This document shows, piece after piece, positions 54,030 to 63,541 of a DNA stretch of 64,000 nucleotides (its first letter is position 1; each line of letters opens with the position of its first letter). Below the pieces are notes generated by a model, which worked only from the letters and a program-made list of their open reading frames with translations, was not told where the DNA came from and ran no database searches. Both the position numbers and the translations under genes were made by a program. This stretch comes from ZC4RG20 sp036381515 (GTDB lineage: Bacteria > Pseudomonadota > Gammaproteobacteria > Steroidobacterales > Rariloculaceae): NCBI GenBank assembly GCA_036381515.1, contig DASVCR010000081.1:1-64000 (forward strand), read 5' to 3'.

Positions 54030-56046
54030 GGCCCGCGAGCGCGTACGCGGGCTGCGTATGGAGCGGCGCCTCGCTGGGCGTCAGGATGTCGTCGGGCGGC
54101 GGCTGCGCGGTATCGACGACGCGCCACCAGGCACCTTCCGGCAGCGGCAGCGCGCGCACCTCACCGGTCATGTTGATCATGACGTGCAGCGCCGGCTCGC
54201 CGTCCTCGAGCCCCGCGAGCGTGAAGCACAGGATGCGCGCGTCGGGGTCGTCCCATCGCGGCGGCGCGAGCGTGTCGCCGTACCAGCGGATGCCGCCGCG
54301 GCCCGTCGCGTTCGGATCGATGAAGCGCGTGCGGCGCAGGCTCCTATGGCGCTTCCGCAGCGCGATCATCTCGCGCGTGAAGCGCACCATCGCGTCGCGC
54401 GCGGGATCGCTCCTCCAGTCGATCCAGCTCGTATCGTTGTCCTGGCAGTACGCGTTGTTGTTGCCGCGCTGCGTGCGCAACCGCTCGTCGCCCGCGAGCA
54501 GCATCGGAATGCCCTGGCTCAGCAAGAGCAGCGCGATGAAGTTCCGGGCGCGCTGCGTGCGCAGCCGCTCGATCGCGGGGTCATCGGTCGGCCCTTCGAC
54601 GCCCGAGTTCCAGCTGAAGTCGTGATTGCCGCCGTCGCGGTTGTCCTCGCCGTTCGCCTCGTTGTGCTTGCGGTCGTAGCTGACGAGGTCGTAGAGCGTG
54701 AAACCGTCGTGGCACGTGACGAAGTTGATGCTGTTCGTGGGCCGGCGGCCATTGCCGCCGTAGAGATCGCTGCTGCCGGTGATGCGGGTCGCGACGTCGC
54801 CGAGCAGGCCCGGATCGCCGCGCAGGAAGCGGCGCACCGTGTCGCGATAGAGGCCGTTCCACTCGAGCCACCTGAAGCCCGGGAAGTCGCCGACCTGATA
54901 GAGCCCGCCGGCGTCCCACGCCTCGGCGATCAGCTTCGCGCGCGCGAGCACGTCCGAGAACTCCATGGCCCAGAGCACCGGCGCGTGATACATCGGCTCG
55001 CCGTTCTCGCCACGCGACAGCACGCTCGCGAGGTCGAGGCGGAAGCCGTCGACGTGCATCTCGCGCACCCAGTGCTCGAGGCAGTTCAGCAGGAAGCGCG
55101 CGACGAGCGGATGGTTCGCGTTGATCGTGTTGCCGCAGCCCGTGAAGTCGCGATAGCGGCTCCGGTCGGCGGGATCGAGATGGTAGAAGAACTCGTTGCC
55201 GAAGCCCTTGAACGAGATGACGGGGCCGTCCTCGCCGCCTTCGGCCGTGTGGTTCAGCACGACGTCGAGGATCACGCCGATGCCGGCGCGGTGCAGCGCC
55301 TTCACGAGGTCGCGAAACTCGCTGCGCACGTCGTCGCCGGCCGCGTAGTGCGGATGCGGCGCGAAGAAGCCGTACGGGCTGTAGCCCCAGTAGTTCACGT
55401 TGCCGCGCGCCGCGGCGCCGGGCGGCACGTCCTGCCGGTCGAACGCCATCACCGGCAAGAGCTCGACGTCCGTGATACCGAGCGACTTCAGGTACGGAAT
55501 CTTCTCGATCAGGCCGCGGAACGTGCCGGGCGCCGCGACGCCCGACGACGGATGCCGCGTGAAGCCGCGCACGTGCAGCTCGTAGATGATCGTGTTCTCG
55601 AGCGGGCGCTTCAGCGGCCGATCGCCCTCCCAGTCGTAGCCGTCGGCTGCGGCGATCCGGCCGCGGATCGCCGTCCTGCCGTGCCGGCGGTTCGCTTCGC
55701 GATCCCATAGCGCGTCGCTGACCTCGCGCGCCCACGGGTCGAGCAGCTCCCGGCCCGCGTCGAAGCGGAGCCCGTGCGCGGGATCGTTCGGACCGTCGAC
55801 GCGCCACGTGTAGTAGAGACCGGGCGTCGCGCCGTGCACGAAGACGTGCCAGAAGAAGAAGGTGCGGTGGATGTCCGGATCGAGGTCGATCACGGCGAGC
55901 GGCTCGGCCGACGTCGCGTCCTCGTAAAGCACGAGCGAGACCGCGGTCGCATGCCGGCTGAACAGCGAGAAGTTCACGCCGCCGTCTCGCGGATGGGCGC
56001 CTCCCGGGAGCCGCTTGCCGGGGCTCGTAACGAAATGCCGACGCAT
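54001..56046 (-). CDS. glgX: Glycogen debranching enzyme GlgX
   Basis: 681 residues of GH13 isoamylase type. N-terminal CBM48 (GGAHPRDGGVNFSLFSRHAT; FFWHVFVHGA) then the barrel: GFRLDLASVLSRGENGEP holds the nucleophile Asp, LIAEAWDAGGLYQVG the acid Glu and NFVTCHDGFTLYDLVSYDRK the third Asp. It removes alpha-1,6 branches after phosphorylase has shortened them. Start 56046 is the first ATG. It is in the glycogen operon, 86 bases after glgP and overlapping rluE by 29. There is no glgB (branching enzyme) in the window. Confidence 0.95.
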   Translation of the reverse strand: MRRHFVTSPGKRLPGGAHPRDGGVNFSLFSRHATAVSLVLYEDATSAEPLAVIDLDPDIHRTFFFWHVFVHGATPGLYYTWRVDGPNDPAHGLRFDAGRELLDPWAREVSDALWDREANRRHGRTAIRGRIAAADGYDWEGDRPLKRPLENTIIYELHVRGFTRHPSSGVAAPGTFRGLIEKIPYLKSLGITDVELLPVMAFDRQDVPPGAAARGNVNYWGYSPYGFFAPHPHYAAGDDVRSEFRDLVKALHRAGIGVILDVVLNHTAEGGEDGPVISFKGFGNEFFYHLDPADRSRYRDFTGCGNTINANHPLVARFLLNCLEHWVREMHVDGFRLDLASVLSRGENGEPMYHAPVLWAMEFSDVLARAKLIAEAWDAGGLYQVGDFPGFRWLEWNGLYRDTVRRFLRGDPGLLGDVATRITGSSDLYGGNGRRPTNSINFVTCHDGFTLYDLVSYDRKHNEANGEDNRDGGNHDFSWNSGVEGPTDDPAIERLRTQRARNFIALLLLSQGIPMLLAGDERLRTQRGNNNAYCQDNDTSWIDWRSDPARDAMVRFTREMIALRKRHRSLRRTRFIDPNATGRGGIRWYGDTLAPPRWDDPDARILCFTLAGLEDGEPALHVMINMTGEVRALPLPEGAWWRVVDTAQPPPDDILTPSEAPLHTQPAYALAGRAIAVFEEA

Positions 56047-56132
56047 TCAGGTCGAAACCATCGTAGGCGCGCGGCCATGGGCGGGGCCGCGGCCGACGCC
56101 GCGCCGCTCGCGCCGCTTCGCGCGTGCTGCGC

Positions 56133-58748
56133 TCACAGCCACTTCATCAGCCCCAGCTCGTACGGGTGCGAGAGCGCGGGATGGCGCGGCACCGCGCGGA
56201 TCTCGAAGCTGAGCGCGCCGGCCCACGGCGGCTGATACTCGAGCCGGTAACGGCAGACGTCGTCGTGCTGCTCCTGCGGCTCGAACGCCCAGATCGCGGC
56301 GGTCTCGTTGCCGATGTACGTGAGCCAGCCTTGGGGCCGCCGGTTGTCGGAGTAGGCCTGCACCGGAACGGTGAGCTCCGAGCAGAGATTGCGATGCAGC
56401 ACGCATTCGACGCGGACGTCGTCGGGATGAAGGCCGTTCAGCGTCACGTCGACCTCGAGCCTCACGTGGTCGCCGTACGCGAGCACTTCGGGCGCGCCGC
56501 CGACCGCCTGCAGCCGGATGCCGGGCCAGCGGGCCCGGACGCGGGCCTTCCAGTCCGCGAGCTCGCGCGCGCCGCTATAGCCGTCGGCGCGCACTTGGCG
56601 GCCGTGCGCGGCGGCGGGACCGTAGAAGAGCCGCGCGTAATCGTGCAGCACGCGGATGCTGTTGAAGCGCGGCAGCACCGACGACATCGATCGCTTGCAC
56701 TTCTCGACCCATCCCGGCGAATAGCCGAGCTTCGGATCACGCGCGTAGTAGAGCGGGATCACCTCGTCCTGCAGGATCTCGTACAGCGTGATCGCGTCCT
56801 GCCGGTCGCGCTCGCTCGCGTCCTCTTGATTCACGGAAGGCGGGATCGCCCAGCCGTTCTCGCCGTCGTAGCCTTCGGCCCACCAGCCGTCGAGCACGCT
56901 CAGGTTGATCGTGCCGTTGATCGCCGCCTTCATGCCGGACGTCCCGCTCGCCTCGAACGGATAGATCGGATTGTTGAGCCACACGTCGACGCCGGACACG
57001 AGCGAGCGGCTCACGCCCGTGTCGTAGCCTTCGAGCAGCAGGACCCGGCCGAGGAACGGCGGCTGGTTCGAGATCCGGTGGATCTCGCGCATCATCCACT
57101 GCCCGGGTTCGTCGGCCGGATGCGCCTTCCCGGCGAAGATGAAGAGCACGGGCCTGTCCGGGTCGGAGACGAGCGTCTCGAGCCATTCGAGGTCGTTGAA
57201 GAGGAGCGTCGCGCGCTTGTAGGTCGCGAAACGCCGCGCGAAGCCGATCGTCAGGACGTTCGGGTTATCCGGATCGACGAGCTGCGAAAGCCGATGGATG
57301 TGCGCCTCGCTCAGCCCGTTGCGCGTGTGCTGCAACGCTAAGCGCTTGCGGACGACCGAGAGCATCTCGCTCTTCACGCGCTGATTCGTGTACCAGAAGC
57401 GCTCGTCCGGAATGTCGAGGATCCGCTCCATCAGCGAGCGGTCCATCATCCGCTGCTGCCAGCCGGGTCCGAGATGCTGGTCGAGCAGATCGACCCAGGC
57501 CTGGCGCATGAAGCTCTGCACGTGCACGCCGTTCGTCACGTAGCCGACCGGATTCTCGAGCGGCGGCACCTCGGGCCACGCGTCGCGGCAGAGCTCGGAC
57601 GAGACCGCGCCGTGGATCCGGCTCACGCCGTTCACCGCGCGTGACCCCGAGAGCGCGAGCCGCGTCATGTTGAACTCGGAGTCCGCCCCGCTCTGGCCGA
57701 GCGCGAGCACTTCCTGCGGCGGAACGCCGAACTCCCCGAAATAGCCTTGAAAATGGCGGGCGACGAGATCCATCGAGAACGCGTCGTGTCCTGCCGCGAC
57801 CGGCGTATGCGTCGTGAAGATCGTGTCGGCCGCAACCGCCTCGAGCGCCGCGCGAAACGGTATGCCGGACACCGTGAGCTCGCGAATGCGCTCGAGGATC
57901 ATGAACGCCGCATGACCTTCGTTGATGTGCCAGACGGTCGGCGAGTAGCCGAGCGCGCGCAGCGCGCGTACGCCGCCGATGCCGAGCACGGACTCCTGCT
58001 GCAGCCGCATCCCGCGGTCGCCGCCGTAGAGCTGATGCGTGATGCGCCGATCCGACTCGACGTTCTCCGGCACGTCGGTGTCGAGGAGCAGGATCGGCAC
58101 GCGGCCGACGTCCGCGCGCCACACCCGCGCGACGATTGTTCGATCGGGAAAAGGACAGGTCACGAAGACGTCTTCGCCGGCCGCGTTTTGCGCGGGCCGC
58201 AGCGGCGTGTGCTGCGGATCGATGTGGATGTACTCGGGAATCTGCTGGCCGTTCCGGTCGATCCGCTGATTGAAGTAGCCCTGGCGATAGAGCAGCCCGA
58301 CGGCAATGAAAGGCAGGCGCAGGTCGCTCGCGGTCTTGCAGTGATCGCCGGCGAGAATGCCGAGGCCGCCCGAGTAGATCGGGAAGCTTTCGTGGAAGCC
58401 GTACTCTGCGCAGAAGTACGCGATCAGGTCGTCCTCGCCGATTCCGGCCGACTTGTACGGCTGAGGTCCCTGCTCGACGTACGCGTCGAACTCCGTCATG
58501 ACCTTGCGGTACGCGCTGACGAAGTGCTCGTCGTCGGCCGCCTGGTCGAGGATCGCCTGGTCGACGCAGCGCAGGAACAGCTTCGGGTTGTTGTCGGTTC
58601 GACGCCACAACGACTGGTCGAGCCGGCTGAAAAGCCAGCGTGCTGCCGGATGCCAGCTGAACCAGAAGTTCGACGCGAGCGCCTCGAGACGCGCGATCGG
58701 CTCGGGCAGACGCGGGTGAACTTGCAGCGGGAAAATCATGTTTCTCAT
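56133..58748 (-). CDS. glgP: Alpha-glucan phosphorylase (short type)
   Basis: 871 residues. The N-terminal DUF3417-like segment (LEALASNFWFSWHPAARWLF) and the whole layout fit the alpha-glucan phosphorylase subfamily (TIGR02094) and not the standard GlgP. EASGTSGMKAAINGTINLSV carries the PLP-binding Lys; WHINEGHAAFMILERI, GDHCKTASDLRLPFIAVGLL and GFARRFATYKRATLLF are other conserved parts. It releases glucose-1-phosphate from glycogen. The ATG at 58748 is preferred over 58739 (GGAT site). First gene of the minus-strand glycogen operon. Confidence 0.93.
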   Translation of the reverse strand: MRNMIFPLQVHPRLPEPIARLEALASNFWFSWHPAARWLFSRLDQSLWRRTDNNPKLFLRCVDQAILDQAADDEHFVSAYRKVMTEFDAYVEQGPQPYKSAGIGEDDLIAYFCAEYGFHESFPIYSGGLGILAGDHCKTASDLRLPFIAVGLLYRQGYFNQRIDRNGQQIPEYIHIDPQHTPLRPAQNAAGEDVFVTCPFPDRTIVARVWRADVGRVPILLLDTDVPENVESDRRITHQLYGGDRGMRLQQESVLGIGGVRALRALGYSPTVWHINEGHAAFMILERIRELTVSGIPFRAALEAVAADTIFTTHTPVAAGHDAFSMDLVARHFQGYFGEFGVPPQEVLALGQSGADSEFNMTRLALSGSRAVNGVSRIHGAVSSELCRDAWPEVPPLENPVGYVTNGVHVQSFMRQAWVDLLDQHLGPGWQQRMMDRSLMERILDIPDERFWYTNQRVKSEMLSVVRKRLALQHTRNGLSEAHIHRLSQLVDPDNPNVLTIGFARRFATYKRATLLFNDLEWLETLVSDPDRPVLFIFAGKAHPADEPGQWMMREIHRISNQPPFLGRVLLLEGYDTGVSRSLVSGVDVWLNNPIYPFEASGTSGMKAAINGTINLSVLDGWWAEGYDGENGWAIPPSVNQEDASERDRQDAITLYEILQDEVIPLYYARDPKLGYSPGWVEKCKRSMSSVLPRFNSIRVLHDYARLFYGPAAAHGRQVRADGYSGARELADWKARVRARWPGIRLQAVGGAPEVLAYGDHVRLEVDVTLNGLHPDDVRVECVLHRNLCSELTVPVQAYSDNRRPQGWLTYIGNETAAIWAFEPQEQHDDVCRYRLEYQPPWAGALSFEIRAVPRHPALSHPYELGLMKWL

Positions 58749-58979
58749 GCGTCGGTTCCATCCAAGCGGGCAAGCCGCGCGAGCATGGACGGGCTCGCGC
58801 CGCCGTGCTGCACGGCAGCGAGGACGCCGGCCAGGGCTGCCGGCAAGCAACATGCGGGCCACGGGAGAGCCTCTGTGCCCTGCCCGGCCCGGCAACGCTG
58901 TTAGATTAACCCATCGACGCGGCGGGCGAGATGCGAATCAGCTACATGTCGGCGCCCGCACCGATCCGGAGGAAGACCT

Positions 58980-59966
58980 ATGCCTGTCGTAGACGTGCAC
59001 ACGCACATGCTGACGCACGAGTATCTCGATCTGCTCGAGACTCACGGCGCGCCGAAGTATCGGATCGGCCGGAACGCTGCCGGCGAGCGCGTGATCAGCA
59101 TGTGGAACATACCGTTCTTTACGCTGACGCCGCCGATGTGGGACTACGACCAGCGGATCCGCGACATGGATCGCGCGGGCGTCGACGTCGCGATCGTCTC
59201 GCTGACGTGTCCCAACGCGTACTTCGGCGATGCGGAGGTCAGCCTTCGCGCCGCCCGTCTCGTCAACGACTCGATGGCGGAGCAGCAGCGGCTGCGTCCC
59301 GATCGGATTCGCTGGCTCGCGTCGCTGCCGTGGCAGCACGAGCGGCTCGCGCTCGTCGAGCTCGAGCGCGCGCTCGGGTGCGGCGCGGTCGGCGTCATGG
59401 TCATCGCGAACATCGACGGCACGAGCCTCACCGATCCGCGCTTCGCGTCGATCTGGCGCGCGATCGACGAGCGCGCGCTGCCCGTGCTGCTGCATCCGGC
59501 GGCGCCGCAAGGCGTGCGCGAGATGGCCCTCGACGAGTACGGCCTCGTGCCGCCGGTCGGCTTCACGTACGACACGACGCTCGCCGTCGCGCGGATGATC
59601 CTCTCGGGGTTCTTCGACCGCTACCCGCGCGTCAGGCTGATTGCGTCGCACGGCGGCGGCACGTTGCCGTACATTGCGGCCCGTCTCGACCGTTGCCACG
59701 AGAAGATTCCGGCCGCGTCGGCCGCGATCGCCGAGCGTCCGAGCGAGTACCTGAAGAGGATCTGGTACGACGCCGTGCTCTACTCGCCGAGCGCGCTCGC
59801 GTTGTGCATCCAGGTCGCGGGCTCGGACGAGCGCGTGCTGTACGGCTCGGATTACCCGCACAACATCGGCGACATGGAAGGGTGTCTCGCGCGCGTCGAT
59901 GCGCTGCCGGCTGCGTCCGCGCGGCGGATCCGCGGCGAGAACGCGGTCAGGCTGTTCGGCCTGTAA
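58980..59966 (+). CDS. Amidohydrolase 2 family metal-dependent hydrolase/decarboxylase
   Basis: 328 residues, TIM-barrel of the ACMSD/LigW type (amidohydro_2). Metal ligands: VDVHTHML (H-x-H), the His of LLHPAAP and SHGGGTLPYI, and the Asp of LYGSDYPHNIGD. Members decarboxylate or hydrate aromatic or ring-cleavage acids. A GGAGGA site precedes the ATG. It is convergent with ligB and next to a ring-cleavage operon, so a role in the same pathway (for example a decarboxylase for a carboxylated aromatic acid) is plausible, though substrate-specific residues cannot be judged by eye. Confidence 0.88.
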   Translation: MPVVDVHTHMLTHEYLDLLETHGAPKYRIGRNAAGERVISMWNIPFFTLTPPMWDYDQRIRDMDRAGVDVAIVSLTCPNAYFGDAEVSLRAARLVNDSMAEQQRLRPDRIRWLASLPWQHERLALVELERALGCGAVGVMVIANIDGTSLTDPRFASIWRAIDERALPVLLHPAAPQGVREMALDEYGLVPPVGFTYDTTLAVARMILSGFFDRYPRVRLIASHGGGTLPYIAARLDRCHEKIPAASAAIAERPSEYLKRIWYDAVLYSPSALALCIQVAGSDERVLYGSDYPHNIGDMEGCLARVDALPAASARRIRGENAVRLFGL

Positions 59967-59975
59967 TTGGGGGGA

Positions 59976-60098
59976 GAAAATTGTGTCAGACACCTTTTTT
60001 GGGGTCAGAGCCCTTTTTCGGCAACGGCCTCAGAAATTCGAGTGAGCCTTGGTCGAAAAAGGGCTCTGACCCCAAAAAAGGTGTCTGACACAATTTTC
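59976..60098. repeat. Double-module palindrome, 45-base perfect arms, convergent genes
   Basis: Left arm 59976-60020 and right arm 60054-60098 are perfect inverted copies, with a 33-base loop. Each arm reads, from outside, TTGTGTCAGACACC, a T-run, GGGGTCAGAGCCC, a second T-run. It begins 10 bases after the amidohydrolase stop and ends on the ligB stop codon (60097-60099). It is the best-preserved copy and could terminate both genes. Confidence 0.9.
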
Positions 60099-60918
60099 AC
60101 TGCAAGTTCATTTGCGCGACTGTGCAGCCGACCGCAAAGATCGGAATCGGCGCATAGAACAAGAGCTCGCCGGTCGCGCCCTCGGTCGCGCCGGCGACCG
60201 CGATGAACGTGCGGATCTCGAAGCCGCCCTGGCCCGCGTCACGGAACGTGTCCGCGTCCGTGTACGAGGTCAGCGCTTCGCGGTCGTTCGCGAGGAAGCG
60301 CCGCAGGAACTCGCGGTCCCACTCCTCGTTGATCGTGCCCGAGTCCGGCGTCGCCGGCCAATGCGAGATGCCGCCCGTCCCGACGAGCGCGATCCGCTCG
60401 GGCTGGGCGTCGCACGCCTTGCGCAGCACGCGGCCGAACTGATACGCGCGCGCGAGCGGCGTCAGCGGCGGACCCTGGCAGTTCACGTTGACCGGGATGA
60501 TCGGCAGGTCGTAGCGCGGCGTCAGGAAGTGAAGCGGCACCATGATGCCGTGATCGAACTTCCACTCCTCGGCATACGCGAGGTCGATCTCGCCGAGCAT
60601 CGCCTCGATCAGCCTGCGCGACAGATCCTTGTTGCCCGGCACCTCAGTGCGCCGGATCGCGAGCCACTCCTCGTCCTCGATCGGCCCCTCGTACTGCTCG
60701 GCCATACCCATGCAGTACGCCGGCATGTTGTTCATGAAGAAGTTCGCGAAGTGCTCTGCCGCGACGACGATCAGCGCATCGGGCTTCGCCGCCTCGAGCC
60801 GCTGCCTCATCTCGTCGAGCTTCGCGTAGAACTCGTCGCGGACCGCAGGATCCGCGCGTCCCGCGCGCCCCGTGATGCCGGGCGCATGGCTGCAGACTCC
60901 GGCGAAGACGAGGCTCAT
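60097..60918 (-). CDS. Class III extradiol dioxygenase catalytic subunit (LigB-type)
   Basis: 273 residues. GVCSHAPGIT and AAEHFANFF hold the two Fe-binding His of class III extradiol dioxygenases; EWKFDHGIMVPLHFL and PIIPVNVNCQGPPLTPLARA are further family blocks. It opens a catechol ring of an aromatic acid in the cytoplasm. The gene follows ligA by a 4-base overlap (ATGA), as expected for an alpha-beta pair. The combination with HpaE and HpaF suggests a homoprotocatechuate-like ring, but this group also includes protocatechuate 4,5-dioxygenase and gallate relatives. Confidence 0.92.
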   Translation of the reverse strand: MSLVFAGVCSHAPGITGRAGRADPAVRDEFYAKLDEMRQRLEAAKPDALIVVAAEHFANFFMNNMPAYCMGMAEQYEGPIEDEEWLAIRRTEVPGNKDLSRRLIEAMLGEIDLAYAEEWKFDHGIMVPLHFLTPRYDLPIIPVNVNCQGPPLTPLARAYQFGRVLRKACDAQPERIALVGTGGISHWPATPDSGTINEEWDREFLRRFLANDREALTSYTDADTFRDAGQGGFEIRTFIAVAGATEGATGELLFYAPIPIFAVGCTVAQMNLQ

Positions 60919-61226
60919 GGGTTGCGGTCCTCGAGGAGCGTATACAGGCCCGCGCGCACGGGGCCGTGCTTCTTCACGCCCTCCTTCATCGCTGCGATGT
61001 ACTCGTCCCAGCTCTGGCCGAGCAGCGCAGAGTAGTGCATCAATATTTGTCCGTTCACGCCCATCACGTACAGGAGCCCGATGTCTCCTTCCTCGATCGC
61101 GCGGCGCTCTTCGTCGGTGAGCACGTACTCGTCGAGAAGGTCGTCGCGGTTCTGCTCGAAGCGCCGGCGGACCGCGGGGTCGCGGTTCAGCTGATACAGC
61201 AGCTTCTGCACATAATAGAGGCTCAT
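60915..61226 (-). CDS. Class III extradiol dioxygenase alpha subunit (LigA-type)
   Basis: 103 residues, a stand-alone LigA domain: LLYQLNRDPAVRRRFEQNRD, DDLLDEYVLTDEERRAIEEG and DIGLLYVMGVNGQILMHYSA. In LigAB the alpha subunit forms the lid over the active site of the beta subunit. The stop overlaps the ligB start by 4 bases, so the two are translated together. It starts 34 bases after hpaE's stop. Confidence 0.92.
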   Translation of the reverse strand: MSLYYVQKLLYQLNRDPAVRRRFEQNRDDLLDEYVLTDEERRAIEEGDIGLLYVMGVNGQILMHYSALLGQSWDEYIAAMKEGVKKHGPVRAGLYTLLEDRNP

Positions 61227-61260
61227 CGTCCGTTACTCTTCAGCCCGGCATCGCGCGACG

Positions 61261-62775
61261 TCAACGCCCGAGCGACGGCACGCGATGCGTCCCGAGCGCG
61301 ACGCAGACGTTCTTCGTCTCCATGTAGAAATCGAAGCTGTAGTCGCCGCCGTCGCGCCCGATGCCGCTTGCCTTCATCCCGCCGAACGGCGCCGGCAGAT
61401 GCCGGTTGTTCTCCGAGTTCACCCAGACCATCCCGGCGTCGAGCGCGCGCGCGACGCGATGCGCGCGCCCGACGTCGTTCGTCCACAGGTACGCCGCGAG
61501 CCCGTAGCGCACGTCGTTCGCGATCCGGATCGCCTCGTCCTCGTCGTCGAACGGGATCACCGTCAGCACCGGGCCGAAGATCTCCTCCTGCGCGACGCGC
61601 ATCGACGTGGTCGCGCCGGCGAAGACGGTCGGCTCGACGAAGCGCTCGCCCGCGGCCGCGGCGCGTCCGCCGACGACGATCCGCACGCCTTCCTGCTCGG
61701 CGACGCGGAAATAGCCGAGCACCTTGTCGACGTGCCGCGGATGGATCAGCGGCCCGACCTCGGTCTCGGGATCGAGCGGATGGCCGATCCGTATCCTGCG
61801 CGCCCGCTCCGCGATGCGCTCGACGAGATCGTCGTGCAGCGAGCGATGCACGAGCAGCCGGCTCGACGACGTGCACCGCTCGCCGTTCAGGCTGTAGATC
61901 ATGAACACGACGGCCTCGAGCGCGCGGTCGAGATCCGCGTCGTCGAACACGATGACCGGATTCTTGCCGCCGAGCTCGAAATGCACCCGCTTCAGCGTCG
62001 GCGCGCCCTGCGCCATGATGGCGCTGCCGGTCGCGGACTCGCCGACGAAGGCGATCGCGCGGATCGCGTCGTGCTCGGTCAGCGCCTTGCCCGCGGTCTC
62101 GCCGATGCCGTTCACGACGTTCAGCACGCCGGGCGGCAGCCCCGCGTCGTGAGCGATCTCGGCGAGGAGCGCCGCGGTCAGCGGGCTCCACTCGGCGGGC
62201 TTGTGCACGACGGTGCACCCGGCCGCGAGCGCCGGAGCGATCTTCCACGTCGCGAGCATGAAGGGCGTGTTCCACGGCGTGATCACGCCGACCGGACCGA
62301 TCGGCTGACGCAGCGTGTAGTTGATGTGATCGCGCGCGGGCAGCGACAGCCCGTTCGCGGCCTCGGGCGCCTTGTCGGCGAAGAACCGGAAATTCTCGGC
62401 GCCGCGCTTCGCGGCGGCCGCCATGAAGCGGATCGGCTGCCCGGTATCCATCGACTCGACGACCGCGATCTCGTCGGCGCGCGCCTCGATCGCGTCCGCG
62501 ATCCGGTGCAGCAGCCGGCGGCGCTCGGCGCCCGGCACGTCGCGCCACGCAGGGAACGCTCGCGCGGCCGCGGCCGCCGCAAGATCGATGTCCGCCGCAT
62601 CGCCCGCCGCGACGCGGCCGAGCGGCCGCCCGTCGATCGGCGCATGGGTCTCGAATGTCTCGCCGCTCACGGACGGACGCCACGCGCCGTCGATGAAATG
62701 TCCGAGCGTGCCGTGCGCGAACCGCTCGAGGTAGCGCGCCGCCCTGTCCAGGTTTTCGTTCAGCCGTTCACTCAT
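61261..62775 (-). CDS. hpaE: 5-carboxymethyl-2-hydroxymuconate semialdehyde dehydrogenase
   Basis: 504 residues of the aldehyde dehydrogenase superfamily. The catalytic Cys is in YSLNGERCTSSSRLLVH, the Glu in VHFELGGKNPVIVF, and ESMDTGQPIRFMAAAAKRGA with PVGVITPWNTPFMLATWKI match HpaE. It oxidises the ring-cleavage semialdehyde with NAD in the homoprotocatechuate meta pathway; related family members serve protocatechuate and other acids. The start at 62775 fits family N-termini. It is between hpaF and ligA on the same strand. Confidence 0.9.
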   Translation of the reverse strand: MSERLNENLDRAARYLERFAHGTLGHFIDGAWRPSVSGETFETHAPIDGRPLGRVAAGDAADIDLAAAAAARAFPAWRDVPGAERRRLLHRIADAIEARADEIAVVESMDTGQPIRFMAAAAKRGAENFRFFADKAPEAANGLSLPARDHINYTLRQPIGPVGVITPWNTPFMLATWKIAPALAAGCTVVHKPAEWSPLTAALLAEIAHDAGLPPGVLNVVNGIGETAGKALTEHDAIRAIAFVGESATGSAIMAQGAPTLKRVHFELGGKNPVIVFDDADLDRALEAVVFMIYSLNGERCTSSSRLLVHRSLHDDLVERIAERARRIRIGHPLDPETEVGPLIHPRHVDKVLGYFRVAEQEGVRIVVGGRAAAAGERFVEPTVFAGATTSMRVAQEEIFGPVLTVIPFDDEDEAIRIANDVRYGLAAYLWTNDVGRAHRVARALDAGMVWVNSENNRHLPAPFGGMKASGIGRDGGDYSFDFYMETKNVCVALGTHRVPSLGR

Positions 62776-62855
62776 CGTCTTCTCTGCTGCAAATCGATGG
62801 CCAACCGGAGCACTGGCGCGAAAGGCTCGCGGACTTGCCGGCCGGCATGCTGTCC

Positions 62856-63278
62856 CTACGCTCGATCGTCGACGTCCTCGTCCGCGCCCTTGCGGCGGGC
62901 CTCGACGTAGCGATGCAGGTTGTTCTTCTTGAAGTTCAGCACCGGGTGGAACTCCTGGATGTTGAACGAGATCGCGAGCGGCGTCTGCTCGAACAACGGC
63001 TCGAGATGTGCCGTCAGCGCGGCGAACAGCCGCTCGCCGGCACGTTGCTGCACGTCGAGCGGCCGGCCGTGGCCGATCAGCGCGGTCACGTGCACGAAGC
63101 CGTTCGCGGGATCGCAGTCCGCGATGCGGTAATGATCGGCGCGATGCGCGCGAATCCTCAGGCCCCCGATCGGGAACACGGAGGTCTCGAGCGCGACGCG
63201 GTGCAGTTCGTCCATCAGCGCGTCGAGATCGAGCCGTTCCTCGATGTTCGCGGAATATTCGATGATCAGGTGAGGCAC
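62856..63278 (-). CDS. hpaF: 5-carboxymethyl-2-hydroxymuconate delta-isomerase
   Basis: 140 residues of the CHMI/tautomerase superfamily. After Met removal the N-terminus is Pro (MPHLIIEYSANIEERLD), the catalytic base of the family; GGLRIRAHRADHYRIAD and FVHVTALIGHGRPLDVQQRA are family blocks. It isomerises the product of HpaE in the homoprotocatechuate route. It is the first gene of the ring-cleavage operon, 80 bases before hpaE. The 263 bases beyond (63279-63541) hold no gene I can support. Confidence 0.9.
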   Translation of the reverse strand: MPHLIIEYSANIEERLDLDALMDELHRVALETSVFPIGGLRIRAHRADHYRIADCDPANGFVHVTALIGHGRPLDVQQRAGERLFAALTAHLEPLFEQTPLAISFNIQEFHPVLNFKKNNLHRYVEARRKGADEDVDDRA

Positions 63279-63541
63279 GCTCCGGCCCTCCGCGCTGCGG
63301 CACTCCGTCGCCGCCCGCGAGCGGCCGCCTCGCAGGGGCGATCGCCCGGCGAGCCGGCGGGGTGAGTTCGGATGCTAGTGCCGGAGCGCGAACGGCGTCA
63401 ATTGCGGATGGCGGAACGGCACGGCATGTGCCGGTCCGGGGAGCTCGACGAGCGATCGATGAGCGTCTCCGTCGTTACTGACCAGACGGGGTCGATGGGA
63501 ACACCACCGCCAGCTGGCGGCGGAACCCCCGATGCTGACGT

